64,000 bases of DNA from Cognatishimia maritima (GTDB lineage Bacteria > Pseudomonadota > Alphaproteobacteria > Rhodobacterales > Rhodobacteraceae). Positions within the stretch are counted from its first letter, which is position 1. Every line of letters begins with the position of its first letter. A program made the translations under genes and the position numbers. The DNA is taken from assembly GCF_900129685.1 (NCBI RefSeq), contig NZ_FQWM01000003.1, positions 19,886 through 83,885 of the forward strand, given 5' to 3'. Positions 17,199-26,918 of this stretch are shown here, one piece after another. The notes under the pieces are model-generated. The model had not been told where the DNA came from. It saw only the letters and a program-made list of their open reading frames with translations, and ran no database searches.

Positions 17199-17540
17199 CT
17201 ATTGGTCGCGTTGAGCAACGTAGACCATCAAGGCCGACGACTTTGTTGAGAAGGTTACGTTTGTATCCTTACCGAACTTCATCACGTCGCCAGCCACGAA
17301 GTCAGTCGAGTTACCCTGATCGTCGGCAACCGTGATTTCTCCTTCGAGAACCACTTTGAATTCATCAAATGCGTAGCTGTACGGAAGCGCTTCACCTTTT
17401 GACATTCGGAACATACCGAGCGTGAGAGGATTCCCGCCGGAGTTAGCCGTAGCCACGTCTTTCCCCTGCGCGTTTTCGTTTGGGGCGGGCAGCGCCGGTA
17501 TCTCACCAGTTGTCACGCCTGCAATCTTTTCCACTTTCAT
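17199..17540 (-). CDS. Small cupin-domain protein
   Basis: A 113-residue single cupin barrel resembling EutQ-type cupins: MFRMSKGEALPYSYAFDEFKVVLEGEITVADDQG is the first half-motif and DFVAGDVMKFGKDTNVTF the second. Several usual metal-binding histidines of the first motif are absent (Tyr/Asp/Glu there instead), so a metal-dependent enzyme role is doubtful; ligand binding or sensing is possible. The ATG at 17540 follows TAGGGA. It is the first gene of the minus-strand cluster. Confidence 0.8.
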   Translation of the reverse strand: MKVEKIAGVTTGEIPALPAPNENAQGKDVATANSGGNPLTLGMFRMSKGEALPYSYAFDEFKVVLEGEITVADDQGNSTDFVAGDVMKFGKDTNVTFSTKSSALMVYVAQRDQ

Positions 17541-18322
17541 CGTACTATGTATCCCTACGTTATTACAAAGTTGGCTCTTCAAGGCTGGGACCCAAGGATC
17601 ATCCGAAATGGAATATGGTCAGCAGCCTCACATTCGCAGCTTATAGAGAACATCCGAATCTTGGTCCTGAAAAGGTCCAAGATGCAGCATTTTTATGGTG
17701 CCAATGTTTTTGCCCACTGAGACCTGCTGCTCGGAGTATCCCTAAATTGTCCTGAGTCCGTGTCTTCTGTGCGTCGCTTCACACTCTGCTGAATCCATTA
17801 GAAAGAACGCGGATATCGAGGAGCCTTTGCCGTCTTTTCCGTATTTCAAACAATGCCCATATTTTGCCTTTAAGCAGTCCTGGATGCCTAAAATATATGC
17901 TTATTGGCGATCTACTTGATGGGTGCTCGAAGAAGCTGTTGCATCAATAATAGGTCAGTGTTCAACTTCATCGGAGAAGTCGCTTTTTTGACTTCGCAGC
18001 CAAGATTCTTCTCATGCGGCTGCGCCTCGCTAGGCCGCTCACTATTCTGGAGCCTGCCTTCGCGGCACCAGGGGATTTTTCCCATTCCGTATTTGGCTCC
18101 ATGAAAATCTACGTTTTTGGCTCTTCTCAAAACCAGATTCCCTTGCCTAAATTTGCAGCAGACGGGTTGCCAAACCTGAAACAGCCTCGCCCAAGCTATG
18201 CGGTTGAGGCTGTGACGGGCTTGTTCGCGGCATACTGATACGTACGACGACGCATGCGATCTGAAGGCAAAACGTAGAAAACGACCAAATTACTTCGAAA
18301 AATTCCTGGAGGAGGAACTAAG
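17541..18322. other. Divergent intergenic region between cupin and aldehyde dehydrogenase
   Basis: About 780 bases with promoters expected in both directions. No convincing gene: minus-strand frames around 17912-18240 encode low-complexity-free but unrecognised peptides (for example YQYAANKPVTAST) and may be an old transposon end. The right edge carries a strong ribosome site GGAGGAGG (18309-18316) for the dehydrogenase. Confidence 0.4.
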
Positions 18323-19810
18323 ATGAACATGATGGAGAAAGTTACTTCGGAGGTGCGCGGGTTTTTGGCATCTCCACTAAAACTGGCAATCGGCGGCAAA
18401 CAGGTCGATGCGAAATCTAGCGGTACTTTCCGGACTTTTGACCCAGGCACGGGTGAGCCCATTGCAACACTTGCCGATGGCGGCGCTGAAGATATTGATA
18501 TTGCCGTCAAGGCGGCCCGAGAGGCATTCAATAAGTCGGGCTGGGCAACCATGCCGTCAAAAGACCGTGCGAAGATTATCAACAAGTTGGCGGATCTAAT
18601 TGAGCGTGACACAGCCATTCTTGGTGAACTCGAATCCAAGGATGTAGGCAAGCCGAGAGAACAGGCCCTCGCCTTTGACATTCCTCATACTGTCGGCACC
18701 TTCCGCTACTATGCTGATCTGAGTGCAGAAATTGAACCTCGCGTGCCATTTAACGTCGAGGGCAGCGACGCTTGGTCGGTACGCCTCCCCTATGGTGTCT
18801 GTGGATTCATCTTCCCATGGAACTTCCCGTTCTTGCTGTTGGGTTGGGGCGTCGCGCCTGCACTTGCAGCTGGCAATACTGTTGTCATCAAACCCGCAGA
18901 AGAAACGCCTCTGACGGCACTATACTTCGCGAAATTGGCAGCTGAAGCTGGTGTCCCTGACGGCGTAGTGAACGTGGTCACCGGCGGCGGTGCGACAGCG
19001 GGTGCAGCTCTTGCTAAGCACCCAGACATCAACCGCATGTCATTCACTGGTTCACCAGAGGTAGGTAAAATGGTTGCAGAGGCCTGTGCCAGCAATCTCA
19101 CACCGGCCAAGCTGGAACTTGGTGGCAAAGGTGCCGCAGTAGTCTTTGATGACGTCGACGTAGATCAGGCTGCAAAAGGTTTGGTTGGCGCCATTACTCT
19201 GAATGCGGGTCAGGTATGCTGCACTGCTTCTCGCTGGCTTGTTCATGAAAACATTGCTGAAGAGTTCATCAATAAAGCTGTTGCAGAAATGAAAGGGATG
19301 AAGATCGGCTATGGTGGCGAAGAAGCTTCCCAAATCGGCCCTGTCGTCAGCGAAAAACAGCGAAGCCGGGTCCTCGGCTATCTTGAACGCGCAGCAAAAG
19401 AAGGTGCTGAAATCTACCTTGCTGGCGGTGAAGAGAAAGTTCCTGGTCACGACGGCTTCTACATCAAGCCGGCCCTCTTAGGTGGTTCACCCGAGAATAT
19501 TGCTGCCCGTGAGGAAATCTTCGGACCGGTCGCATATATCATGACCTTCAAGGACGAAGACGAAGCTATTGAATTGGTTAACAGTAGCCCGTACGGACTT
19601 GCAAACAGCGTCTGGACGACTGATCTAGACCGCGCGAAGCGCGTGTCCGAGAAACTTGTCGCTGGTAACTCTTGGATCAACGGCCACAACCTCTTCAACC
19701 ATGGCGTTTCTTACGGCGGTTGTAACCTCAGCGGATGTGGCGGCGGTGTGCTCGGCGCCGACACTCTTGAAGACTACTACCGTCGTCAATCAGTTGTTCG
19801 CCCTCTCTAG
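18323..19810 (+). CDS. NAD(P)-dependent aldehyde dehydrogenase (betaine-aldehyde dehydrogenase-like)
   Basis: A 495-residue ALDH of standard length. Catalytic features are present: Asn167 in FPWNFP, Lys190 in VIKPAEETP, Glu265 in ELGGKG, and the nucleophile Cys299 in NAGQVCC. The C-terminal FGPV and SYGGCNLSG regions match the class. RBS GGAGGAGG lies 7 bases upstream. The gene diverges from the Mo-enzyme/importer cluster, suggesting that the imported compound or its oxidation product yields an aldehyde that is oxidised here to an acid. The substrate is not predictable; closest motif resemblance is to betaine- or amino-aldehyde dehydrogenases. Confidence 0.92.
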   Translation: MNMMEKVTSEVRGFLASPLKLAIGGKQVDAKSSGTFRTFDPGTGEPIATLADGGAEDIDIAVKAAREAFNKSGWATMPSKDRAKIINKLADLIERDTAILGELESKDVGKPREQALAFDIPHTVGTFRYYADLSAEIEPRVPFNVEGSDAWSVRLPYGVCGFIFPWNFPFLLLGWGVAPALAAGNTVVIKPAEETPLTALYFAKLAAEAGVPDGVVNVVTGGGATAGAALAKHPDINRMSFTGSPEVGKMVAEACASNLTPAKLELGGKGAAVVFDDVDVDQAAKGLVGAITLNAGQVCCTASRWLVHENIAEEFINKAVAEMKGMKIGYGGEEASQIGPVVSEKQRSRVLGYLERAAKEGAEIYLAGGEEKVPGHDGFYIKPALLGGSPENIAAREEIFGPVAYIMTFKDEDEAIELVNSSPYGLANSVWTTDLDRAKRVSEKLVAGNSWINGHNLFNHGVSYGGCNLSGCGGGVLGADTLEDYYRRQSVVRPL

Positions 19811-19840
19811 AGCCGCTCAAAAATAGGGACCCATCTAATA

Positions 19841-19881
19841 CCATGGCCAGTAATAGCCTGCTGCTATTTAACTGGCCATGG
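19841..19881 (+). terminator. Long hairpin after the aldehyde dehydrogenase gene
   Basis: A perfect 11-bp inverted repeat, CCATGGCCAGT (19841-19851) and ACTGGCCATGG (19871-19881). An inner AATAG/CTATT pairing lengthens the stem. No T-run follows directly, so it may be a Rho-independent terminator of weak type, an mRNA-end stabiliser or a protein site. It lies 31 bases after the stop codon. Confidence 0.5.
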
Positions 19882-20010
19882 CTCGTCAGGAAGATATGCT
19901 TTTTGGACCTGTCCCGTTTCTGTGCCGCTCCAAATGCTCGTTTAAGCCACTTTCCGTTCGAAAGCGACCGGGCTTTTCCAGCCCAGTGCTAAGTGCCTGC
20001 GGCGCGGATT

Positions 20011-20803
20011 TTAGAAGCCGTTGATGTACTGGAAGATGGCCAACTCAGATTCTCTACGCGTCTGCGATGACGGTCTCCAAATCAGCTCAGCTTTGATCGT
20101 TTTGAAGAACGTCTCGACGGCGGAGTTGTCATAGCAGTTGCCCTTGCCGCTCATCGACCCCTGGACTCCATGCTGACGCAGCAGCTTCTGGTCGTCGTGA
20201 GAGCAGTATTGGCTGGCTGCCACGGTCGGTGTGGTGGATGCAGCCCTTGGGAGGCTGACGGAGTGCCACGGCCATTTTCAAAGCCCTTATCGCAAGATTA
20301 CGTTTCATCCGATTGCTGACTGCCCAGCCAATCACCCGCCGTGAATGCAAATCCAAAATCACCGCGAGGTACAGCCATCCTTCTCGGGTCCACACATAGC
20401 TGATGTCGCCCGCCCATTTCTGGTTCTGGCGGTCGGCGCGGAAGTCTCGGTTCAACAGGTTAGGTGCGATGTTGAAAGCATGGTTGCTATCGGTCGTCAC
20501 CTTGTATCTCCTCGACCTTTCAACGCGAATGCCATTCTCACGCATCAGTCGACCGACACGGCGATGGCCAATGTTCAGGCCCATCTCCTTCAACTCTTCG
20601 GTCATCCGTGGCCGACCATAGCTGCCCAGGCTGAGACGGGATTGCTCCTTGATATGCGCCAGAACGATCATTTCGGTCCGCTGCCTTTGACTGGCTGGAC
20701 GGTGACGATAGGCACGCAGGCGACGTTCGCTGACATCCAGAACCTTGCAAAGGCGGTTGGTCGGGAATTCGCGGCCATGCTCTTCAATGAACCGGAACCT
20801 CAT
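20011..20803 (-). pseudogene. IS-A orfB (rve integrase), disrupted
   Basis: OrfB starts MRFRFIEEHGREFPTN and runs through HTH_21 (GSYGRPRMTEELKEMG) and the rve core WAGDISYV (first Asp) and HHTDRGSQ (second Asp). Near 20210 the frame breaks because AGCC is duplicated; the other frame continues CSHDDQKLLRQHGVQGSMSG and NCYDNSAVETFFKTIKAEL with the catalytic Glu. A TAC-to-TAA change then ends it at QYINGF, short of the normal NPRRRHLALGW tail. The product cannot be a functional transposase. Confidence 0.85.
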
Positions 20804-20837
20804 GGCTTTTGGCTCGCGAAGAAGGCCGCGGCCTTTT

Positions 20838-21119
20838 TTAGAATATCCCTCTTGCTGCGGGAAAACAGTCCCCCAGACTGTTTCCTGATCCTTGCAAGTC
20901 CTTCAGGATACGGTTCTCGCGCCGAAGCCGTTCAGTTTCGCGGGCGAGGTCCAAGTCTTTGTCGGACACAACATCAGTGTCGCGGTGCGCCGTAATCCAT
21001 TTGTTTAGCGTCGATAGGCCGACGCCCAAATCCGATGCCACCTGCTTCCTTGTCAGCCCACTGGCCAGCGCGATACGCACCGCATCAGCCCGGAATTCGT
21101 CCGTCCGTTTCAGTCCCAT
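20838..21119 (-). CDS. IS-A OrfA with an unusual 3' segment
   Basis: 93 residues: MGLKRTDEFRADAVRIALASG, helix-turn-helix GLTRKQVASDLGVGLSTLNKW, and a zipper region ARETERLRRENRILK. Instead of the normal EERDILKKAAAFFASQKP ending, an insert of about 44 bases changes the frame and the protein ends SLGDCFPAARGIF. The normal ending, with the A AAA AAG slippery heptamer used for -1 frameshifting into orfB, lies immediately after it but in another frame. The insert contains a perfect hairpin, AAACAGTC-TGGGG-GACTGTTT. Confidence 0.75.
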   Translation of the reverse strand: MGLKRTDEFRADAVRIALASGLTRKQVASDLGVGLSTLNKWITAHRDTDVVSDKDLDLARETERLRRENRILKDLQGSGNSLGDCFPAARGIF

Positions 21120-21249
21120 AGTTCATCTCCTTTGCTGCAATAAATGCTATCAAAGGAGCAGCATCAAACAGCGACAGGTCCATTTGTTAGATCCAAATTG
21201 AACGGCAATACTAATTTATTGTGACAGATTTCGCTCTTGCTTTTGAAGT

Positions 21250-22430
21250 AGCAAACTGAGCCGCTCCCCTTGTTCGGACCACCCGGCTAGAGATTTTCCA
21301 GGGGTTGGGGCTCAGGGTGCTTGTTGCGTTTCTGAGCCATTCATCAGCGAGATCGGCGGGTTGTTTCCGATTGCGCTGTGAGGACGCACTTAGTAGTAGT
21401 CCCTACGCCACTCCTCCATTTTTGACCGGGCGTGGTCAAGGCTCATGAATCAGTGCGGGTTCAGACATTCTGCTCGGAACTTGCCGTTGAAGCTTTCGAT
21501 GAAGGCGTTATCTGTCGGTTTGCCTGGCCGAGAGAAGTCCAGAACGACGCCACGCTGGTAGGCCCAAAGATCCAGGTCACGCGAGACGAACTCCGATCCC
21601 TGATCGACACGAATGGACTTGGGATCCGACCTTGCCGCATATTCGCTCAAGCATCTGGACAACATCTTCGCCTCGGTAGCTGAACCTCGGATCAGTCGCA
21701 GGCGAGAACCGCGAGAAGGTGTCCACGATGGTCAGCACGCGGATTTTGCGGCCTGTGACCAGTTGATCGTGCACAAAGTCCATTGCCCAAGTCTCATTGC
21801 TTTGAGTTGCTTCCACACGATCCTCCCGGAGCTTGGCTTTGACCCGGCGTTTCGGCGTTTTGTTCCGCAGTTGCCGGCCCATTTCGTTGTAGAGACGTAG
21901 ACACGCTTGGCATTCACCAGCCACCCTTCGCGCCCCAACAGGACGTGGGTGCGCCTGTAGCCATAGCGCACAAACGTCTCTGAAATCTCTTTGATACGGT
22001 TTTTGAGTTCGGCCTGCTCGTCGCCGTGTGCCTTGTAATGGTAGGTCGAGCGATGTGCCCGCAACACGCCACAGGCACGCCGGATGCTGACGCCCCAAAC
22101 GGCGCGGAGATCATCGACCAGTTCTCGGCGACGGGCAGGACTCAGAGCTTTCGTTTGATAACGTCCTGCAACACTGCCTTATCCAAAGAAAGGTCAGCCA
22201 CCAGACGCTTCAACCCCGGGTTCTCCTCATCCAACATCTTGAGACGTTTCATCTCAGAAGACATCAGCCCGCCATACTACTTGCGCCAGTTATAAAACGT
22301 GGCTTCCGCAATCCCGGTCTTGCGGCAAACCTCAGCAATGCTCGTGCCCTCCTCGACTTGCTTCAACACAAACGCGATTTGCGCTTCCGTAAACTTGCTC
22401 TTCTTCATGGAACTCTCCTTCTCCCACTCT
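21250..22430 (-). pseudogene. Decayed IS3-family element (IS-B)
   Basis: The minus strand holds remains of both ORFs. OrfA (about 22408 downward) reads MKKSKFTEAQIAFVLKQVEE and TSIAEVCRKTGIAEATFYNW, then a TAG where KKYGG should be. OrfB fragments in several frames show AHRSTYHYKA, YGYRRTHVLLGREGW, MDFVHDQL (first Asp), IRVDQGSEFVSRDLD (second Asp) and NAFIESFNGKFRAECLN (Glu), then a stop at the conserved H-W. The element is inactive. Exact ends are uncertain. Confidence 0.8.
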
Positions 22431-22439
22431 CGGGATCAT

Positions 22440-23594
22440 AATTGAAAAATTCCAGCTCAGAACGGTCCAGATTGCGGGCAGCAGGTCATAGCAGCGGGCA
22501 TTTAATCAGCGTTAAAGGAATACGGTCAGTGATCTATGCCGGTTTCGCGATCAGTGGATGCTTAGCTTGATAAAACAAGTTCTCGAAACCGAAACTGAAT
22601 TCGGCTACGTTTAGCAACAAATAGGCACCGCTGTGATGTTCATAGCCCGAAGCTCTGTAGAAACTGCTCGCATTCGGCGCCGATAGCAAAATACACGGAA
22701 AGACCTAGCGCTAAGGGCGGCGGCTTTGCACGGTCCGTGTGGAGAATGCCAGATCGGCAGTTCAACAGACCGTCCGATCTTTTCGGGATTTGGGTGCCGC
22801 GCTCCTGGAAGCCAAAGAGGACGGCACATCTTTGGAAAAGCCGTCGAAGGCAGTCTGAGCTGGGAGCATCTGCCTGATCTGGCCGCCATTGCCGCGAGAT
22901 TGTCTGATACGTTGTCGTCAGATCCGATTGCGCACGTCTTTCAGGGGCACAATAGATTCAGGCGCTCTATCCGGCGAATGCTGTGCCTTCTGAATGTAGA
23001 AGGTGCCAATATAGCCTTGCCTCTCATAGAGGCGACGGCGTTGATCCAGAGCGGTACGAGGCATGACCAACCAAGGGATTTCCTACGTCGGACATCCACA
23101 CGGCATCGGCATTTGGACAATCAAGAAACCGGAGGCAGGCGTCTTTGGGAAGTGGCAGCGTGTTTTCATCTGCGGGACGCTTTTCGGTCGGGCGATATGT
23201 GGCTGAAGCAATTCAGGCGCTTTGGGTATCTAAATCGGGTGTTGGTCGTCCAGGCGGCGAGGCGGCGGAGAATGTTCAGCTGTCCGTGCCGCTTGATCCG
23301 GATACATGGCTGGCAGATCGGCACGCTCAGATGGTGATCGGGCTGCAATAACCGTCGAAGGCTGCGAAAATGGCGGTATTCCGGGCGGCGCTATCAAGGA
23401 TGGCGTTCTCAGCTTGAGCTGCTTGCCAATGAGAACACCTTCCGACGCAGCCGATCCCTTGTTCAAACTTCACAAACGTATTCCAGATACGCGGAGCTAC
23501 AAAGAGTGACGCGCGCCGCCACGCTGATTAACTAAAATACATCGACTCAACGATTTCTGACTATGAAGGAATTTTGCGTGCGCGGCATCACCGC
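22440..23594. other. Degraded sequence between IS-B and allophanate hydrolase
   Basis: About 1.15 kb with no intact gene. Plus-strand frames at about 22700-22860 and 23300-23500 (for example ITVEGCENGGIPGG) look like pieces of old coding sequence separated by stops and shifts. I do not recognise the family. No recognisable biotin carboxylase or carboxyltransferase motif was seen, which matters for the guanidine/urea operon that ends at 23595. Confidence 0.4.
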
Positions 23595-25382
23595 TCATGA
23601 GACAACTTCGGCCGATTTGAAACTTCGCCATCCTCCGAATTCAGTAATATCTTTTGCACCTTTGATCGCTTGATATTCCGCAATAAATCCGTTCCTAAAT
23701 ACGCCGGTCGATAGTTTGACGCTACCTAGGCCTAAAGGCGGATCAATTGTTGTGAGAAAATCGCCGATATTTACCTTTGGTATGCGCCAGATTTCACAGT
23801 CGATACCTGGACCGTCAAAGCCGGGCTCATACACCAAAGCAGGGCGTTTTTCATCCGACAATACATAGAAACGGTATTCGCGGGCTGTCTTTTCTGCACT
23901 TACAAAGACAGCGCCACGCGAAGTCAGGCCCTTGTTCAGAGACATACCTTCAAGGTGAGCGCCAACCACAACGATGTCCAAGAAACTTTCCGGGCATTGG
24001 GGAATGCACTGCGAGGTATCAATCTTGATTTTATCGCGCCCTGATACAGGCGACAAATACGCATGAAATTCGGCCCCGATACGAGCCAGGTCGCAATCTG
24101 TGAAGGCTGGGGCAACAAGGGTGACCCCAGAGGGCAGTTTGTCGGCGCGGAAGCCAGCAGGAATTGCCAAAGCTGCCAAGTCTAGAAGGTTTACGAAATT
24201 GGTGTAATATCCAAGCTGTGAATTGCGCTTGATCGGCTCTTCTTCTAATTCTGCAACCGAAAAAAAAGTAGGTGTTGTGGGCAGAAGCATGACATCAAAA
24301 TTATCCCAGACACTTGCAAGCTTCTGCTTGGCAGCAGCGGCTTTGTAAATTGCGTCAAAGGCGTCCACTGCGCTATACTGTAAGCCGCCGCCGACGATTT
24401 TCAGCGTAGTCGGATGCAACTCGTCCTCGGCTCCATTAAGCCAAGGTTGCAAGGCATGTGTGCGCTCGGAGACCCACGCGGTTTCATATAGTAGACGCGC
24501 AGTTTGCGCAAAGGGATCGAAATTGAAAGGCACAATATCATGCCCCTGCGTGCGTAAGGCTTCGCAAGCCCGGTCAAATTCCCGCTCTGCCTCCTTGTCG
24601 CCGAAGAACTCGATGCTCGAAGAATTTGGAATGCCGATGCGCAGCTTTCCCAGGGGCAGAGCCACTTGATGCGCTGAGCGAGAATATGGATCTTCAGGAT
24701 CCACGCCTTGGCTAATCTGGCGCACAAGATCACCATCCGTCACCGATAGAGCGAACACAGACACACAATCTTGGCTCCGATTGGCGGGAAAGACGCCAGT
24801 AGCGGATAAGATCCCTTTTGTTGGCTTCACGCCCACCACATTGTTGAAGCCTGCTGGCACACGACCGGAACCAGCTGTATCGGTGCCAAAAGCGAAAGAC
24901 ACAAGGTGCGCCCCCACCGCGACCCCGGAACCGGAGCTTGAGCCACCAGATACCATGTGATCGTCAAACACGCAACGCGGTGCCCCGTAAGGAGAGCGCA
25001 CCCCAACGAGACCTGTAGCGAATTGATCGAGATTGGTTTTCCCGATCAGCACTGCGCCTTCGTCCAGGGCGCGCTGAACGACGGGAGCATTGCGTTGAGC
25101 TATAGGTTGCGGTGTGGCGAGACCCTTGGTCGTCGGCAATCCCGCTGCCTCGATATTGTCTTTCACTGCAAAGGGGACACCATATAACCGGCCTCGCTTT
25201 TCTGGAGGAAGGGCGTCGAGTTCCGCGGCTCTCTTTAGAACATCATTATGGGCGACACGTGAAATGAATACAGCTTTGTCGGCATAGCTATCAACATTCG
25301 CTAATACCTTGGTCAACAAAGAAACAACGGTTTCTTCGCCAGATGCATAAAGCGCATTTATCCGGGAAATCTGCAAATCCAT
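23595..25382 (-). CDS. atzF: Allophanate hydrolase (amidase signature family, two-domain)
   Basis: A 595-residue enzyme that converts allophanate to two ammonia and CO2. The amidase-signature domain has the Ser-Ser-Lys triad: Lys74 (VPFAVKDN), Ser148 (SGGSSSGSG) and Ser172 (GTDTAGSGRVPAG). The C-terminal domain (about 470-595), with VVVGAHLEGMSLN and REYRFYVLSD, is the AtzF-type extension. Its start codon overlaps the stop of the DUF1989 gene (TGATG), so the two are translationally coupled. In known operons it is the last step after urea carboxylase, or after guanidine carboxylase and carboxyguanidine deiminase. Confidence 0.93.
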   Translation of the reverse strand: MDLQISRINALYASGEETVVSLLTKVLANVDSYADKAVFISRVAHNDVLKRAAELDALPPEKRGRLYGVPFAVKDNIEAAGLPTTKGLATPQPIAQRNAPVVQRALDEGAVLIGKTNLDQFATGLVGVRSPYGAPRCVFDDHMVSGGSSSGSGVAVGAHLVSFAFGTDTAGSGRVPAGFNNVVGVKPTKGILSATGVFPANRSQDCVSVFALSVTDGDLVRQISQGVDPEDPYSRSAHQVALPLGKLRIGIPNSSSIEFFGDKEAEREFDRACEALRTQGHDIVPFNFDPFAQTARLLYETAWVSERTHALQPWLNGAEDELHPTTLKIVGGGLQYSAVDAFDAIYKAAAAKQKLASVWDNFDVMLLPTTPTFFSVAELEEEPIKRNSQLGYYTNFVNLLDLAALAIPAGFRADKLPSGVTLVAPAFTDCDLARIGAEFHAYLSPVSGRDKIKIDTSQCIPQCPESFLDIVVVGAHLEGMSLNKGLTSRGAVFVSAEKTAREYRFYVLSDEKRPALVYEPGFDGPGIDCEIWRIPKVNIGDFLTTIDPPLGLGSVKLSTGVFRNGFIAEYQAIKGAKDITEFGGWRSFKSAEVVS

Positions 25383-26014
25383 CAGGCGTCCTCCGGAGTC
25401 CAGATCAAAACCTCGACCGGTGTAGGGTTGAACCCGTTGCAGGGGTTATTGATTTGCGGGCAGTTCGATATCAGGCAAATTAAATCCATCTCGGCGCGCA
25501 GTTCAACATAGTTACCGGGTGCTGAGAGGCCATCAACAATGGCAAGAGCGCCGTTTTCATCTATCGGCACATTCATGAAGAAATTGATATTGGAAACGAT
25601 GTCTCGCTTCTCCATACCCCATTTGGCCGCTTCGATCACAAAGTTATCACGGCAAGCGTGCAAATGGCGAACCTCGTGCCCAAAGCGGACCGTGTTCGCC
25701 TCGCATGAGCAGGCCCCAGCGGATGTGTCGTGATGGCCAACGCTATCATCCAACACAGTCAGCATCACGTTGCCCTCGTTAGACATGAGTCTGGACCCAG
25801 TAGTGACATAGGGCGACATTTGTGCCCTTACTGTGTCTTGGGCCGAATAGCGCTCAGCTGTGTCTTCGGCATTGTAAAAGAGAGTGTCGACCGCCTGCTG
25901 GCCGTGAAGGTCCACAATGCGAATCCTCTGCGCCTTTTTGATGACACCGGACCAACCGACATTTGCAGGGATGTGGTACGTGAAGGCAGATTTGGGTTTA
26001 GTTTGATCAAGCAT
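25382..26014 (-). CDS. DUF1989 protein (urea-carboxylase-associated 2 / carboxyguanidine deiminase subunit)
   Basis: 210 residues from MLDQTKPK; the ATG at 26014 has TGAGGA 8 bases upstream, and the longer frame to 26071 would overlap the previous gene. Family motifs: LHGQQAVDTLFYN, the metal-binding cysteine/histidine segments VGHHDTSAGACSCEANT and HACRDNF, and INFFMNVP. DUF1989 pairs, long annotated as urea-amidolyase-associated, were shown to form carboxyguanidine deiminase CgdAB. Here it lies 10 bases after its likely partner and overlaps allophanate hydrolase. Confidence 0.88.
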   Translation of the reverse strand: MLDQTKPKSAFTYHIPANVGWSGVIKKAQRIRIVDLHGQQAVDTLFYNAEDTAERYSAQDTVRAQMSPYVTTGSRLMSNEGNVMLTVLDDSVGHHDTSAGACSCEANTVRFGHEVRHLHACRDNFVIEAAKWGMEKRDIVSNINFFMNVPIDENGALAIVDGLSAPGNYVELRAEMDLICLISNCPQINNPCNGFNPTPVEVLIWTPEDA

Positions 26015-26024
26015 TGTATGGTCC

Positions 26025-26846
26025 TCAAGATTTGCGTTTGCGCTGGCCGAAGAGTGCGTCAGTATTTTCAAAAGCGCGAATGGCTTCGGGCGTTCCCGTC
26101 CGTGTTAAGTCGGTTTCAGAGCATGCGGCGGGTGCAAAGTGGGTAACTGTCAAGCCTCCAGCTTCTTGATCGGGGCTCAGCGGATGGGGACAATTGGTGA
26201 GCACGACGAATAGATCCATCTCGGCCCTGAGGTCGAGTGTGAACGGGCCCTGTTTTGATGGGGCATTCCAAAAAATCCTACCGTCTTTATCAACGCTAAC
26301 CGGCGAGAAGAAATTGATCACGGGGCCGACATCTCGCTTGTCCAGTCCGTTCTTTAGGCAGGCGCGGCGGAAATGCGACTGGCTGTCAGCCCACTCCTCA
26401 GGTGTGTCCCGGTCGGGTGAAGACGCTCCAGCAAGGCAATCGGATTTGCCGAACGTATCTGTGGTGATAGAGGCCATTGCGCGCCCCATGTCCGACAAAA
26501 GTGCACGACCGACAGTAATGTCACTCGTCCATTGCACTTTGATTGTGTCGCCAGGGTTGAAGCGCTCGGACCGGTCATTCTGATTCCAGAAATTTGTAGC
26601 AATGCCTGTGGCCTTGTCTGCGACCAATCGCAGTCCGTCGCCGCGCCGAAGATGGCCTGACCAATATCCCCTCGAGGGCACTTGATCCTGAAACAGGTAA
26701 TTCGCCTCCGGGATCTCCGGTAGAGGTTTTAGGCGCTCCACCTTTTGAAGTTCAGGGAATGTGCTTTTACCTTCACTGCCTTCAGCCTTCAGTCGGTAAT
26801 AGCGCTGTTCAGGCGTTTCATTTTGTGAGATGTTGGGTGATAGCAT
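26025..26846 (-). CDS. DUF1989 protein (urea-carboxylase-associated 1 / carboxyguanidine deiminase subunit)
   Basis: 273 residues from MLSPNISQNETPEQRYYRLK; the ATG at 26846 follows AGGAGA, favouring it over the frame start at 26897. Shared motifs with the next gene: KATGIATNFWNQND, AGASSPDRDTPEEW, RRACLKNGLDKRDVGPVINFFSPV and LRAEMDLFVVLTNCPHPLS. Together the two probably make a heterodimeric, metal-dependent deiminase acting on carboxyguanidine to give allophanate. That role is inferred from family knowledge and from the adjacent allophanate hydrolase. Confidence 0.88.
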   Translation of the reverse strand: MLSPNISQNETPEQRYYRLKAEGSEGKSTFPELQKVERLKPLPEIPEANYLFQDQVPSRGYWSGHLRRGDGLRLVADKATGIATNFWNQNDRSERFNPGDTIKVQWTSDITVGRALLSDMGRAMASITTDTFGKSDCLAGASSPDRDTPEEWADSQSHFRRACLKNGLDKRDVGPVINFFSPVSVDKDGRIFWNAPSKQGPFTLDLRAEMDLFVVLTNCPHPLSPDQEAGGLTVTHFAPAACSETDLTRTGTPEAIRAFENTDALFGQRKRKS

Positions 26847-26918
26847 ATCTGCATCTCCTGGGTCGTTTTCTAAATATAGGTGGTAGAGATAAAACATCGG
26901 TCACTTCTCTTTAGAGAG

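Larger units (their letters stand above)
19904..21182 (-). mobile_element. IS3-family element (IS-A), full length but defective
   Basis: The element is 1279 bases, bounded by inverted TGGACCTGTC at both ends (19904 and reading in from 21182) and flanked by a 3-bp TTT duplication, as IS3 transposition produces. OrfA and orfB lie on the minus strand. The genes are broken: an extra segment in orfA, a 4-base tandem duplication (AGCC) in orfB, and a nonsense codon near its end. The same element type begins at 63813 on the plus strand. Confidence 0.9.

Noticed and set aside
22726..23337. 203-codon plus-strand frame in degraded DNA
   Set aside because: Arg/Cys-rich composition typical of a wrong frame; better coding-like pieces are in other frames and are broken.
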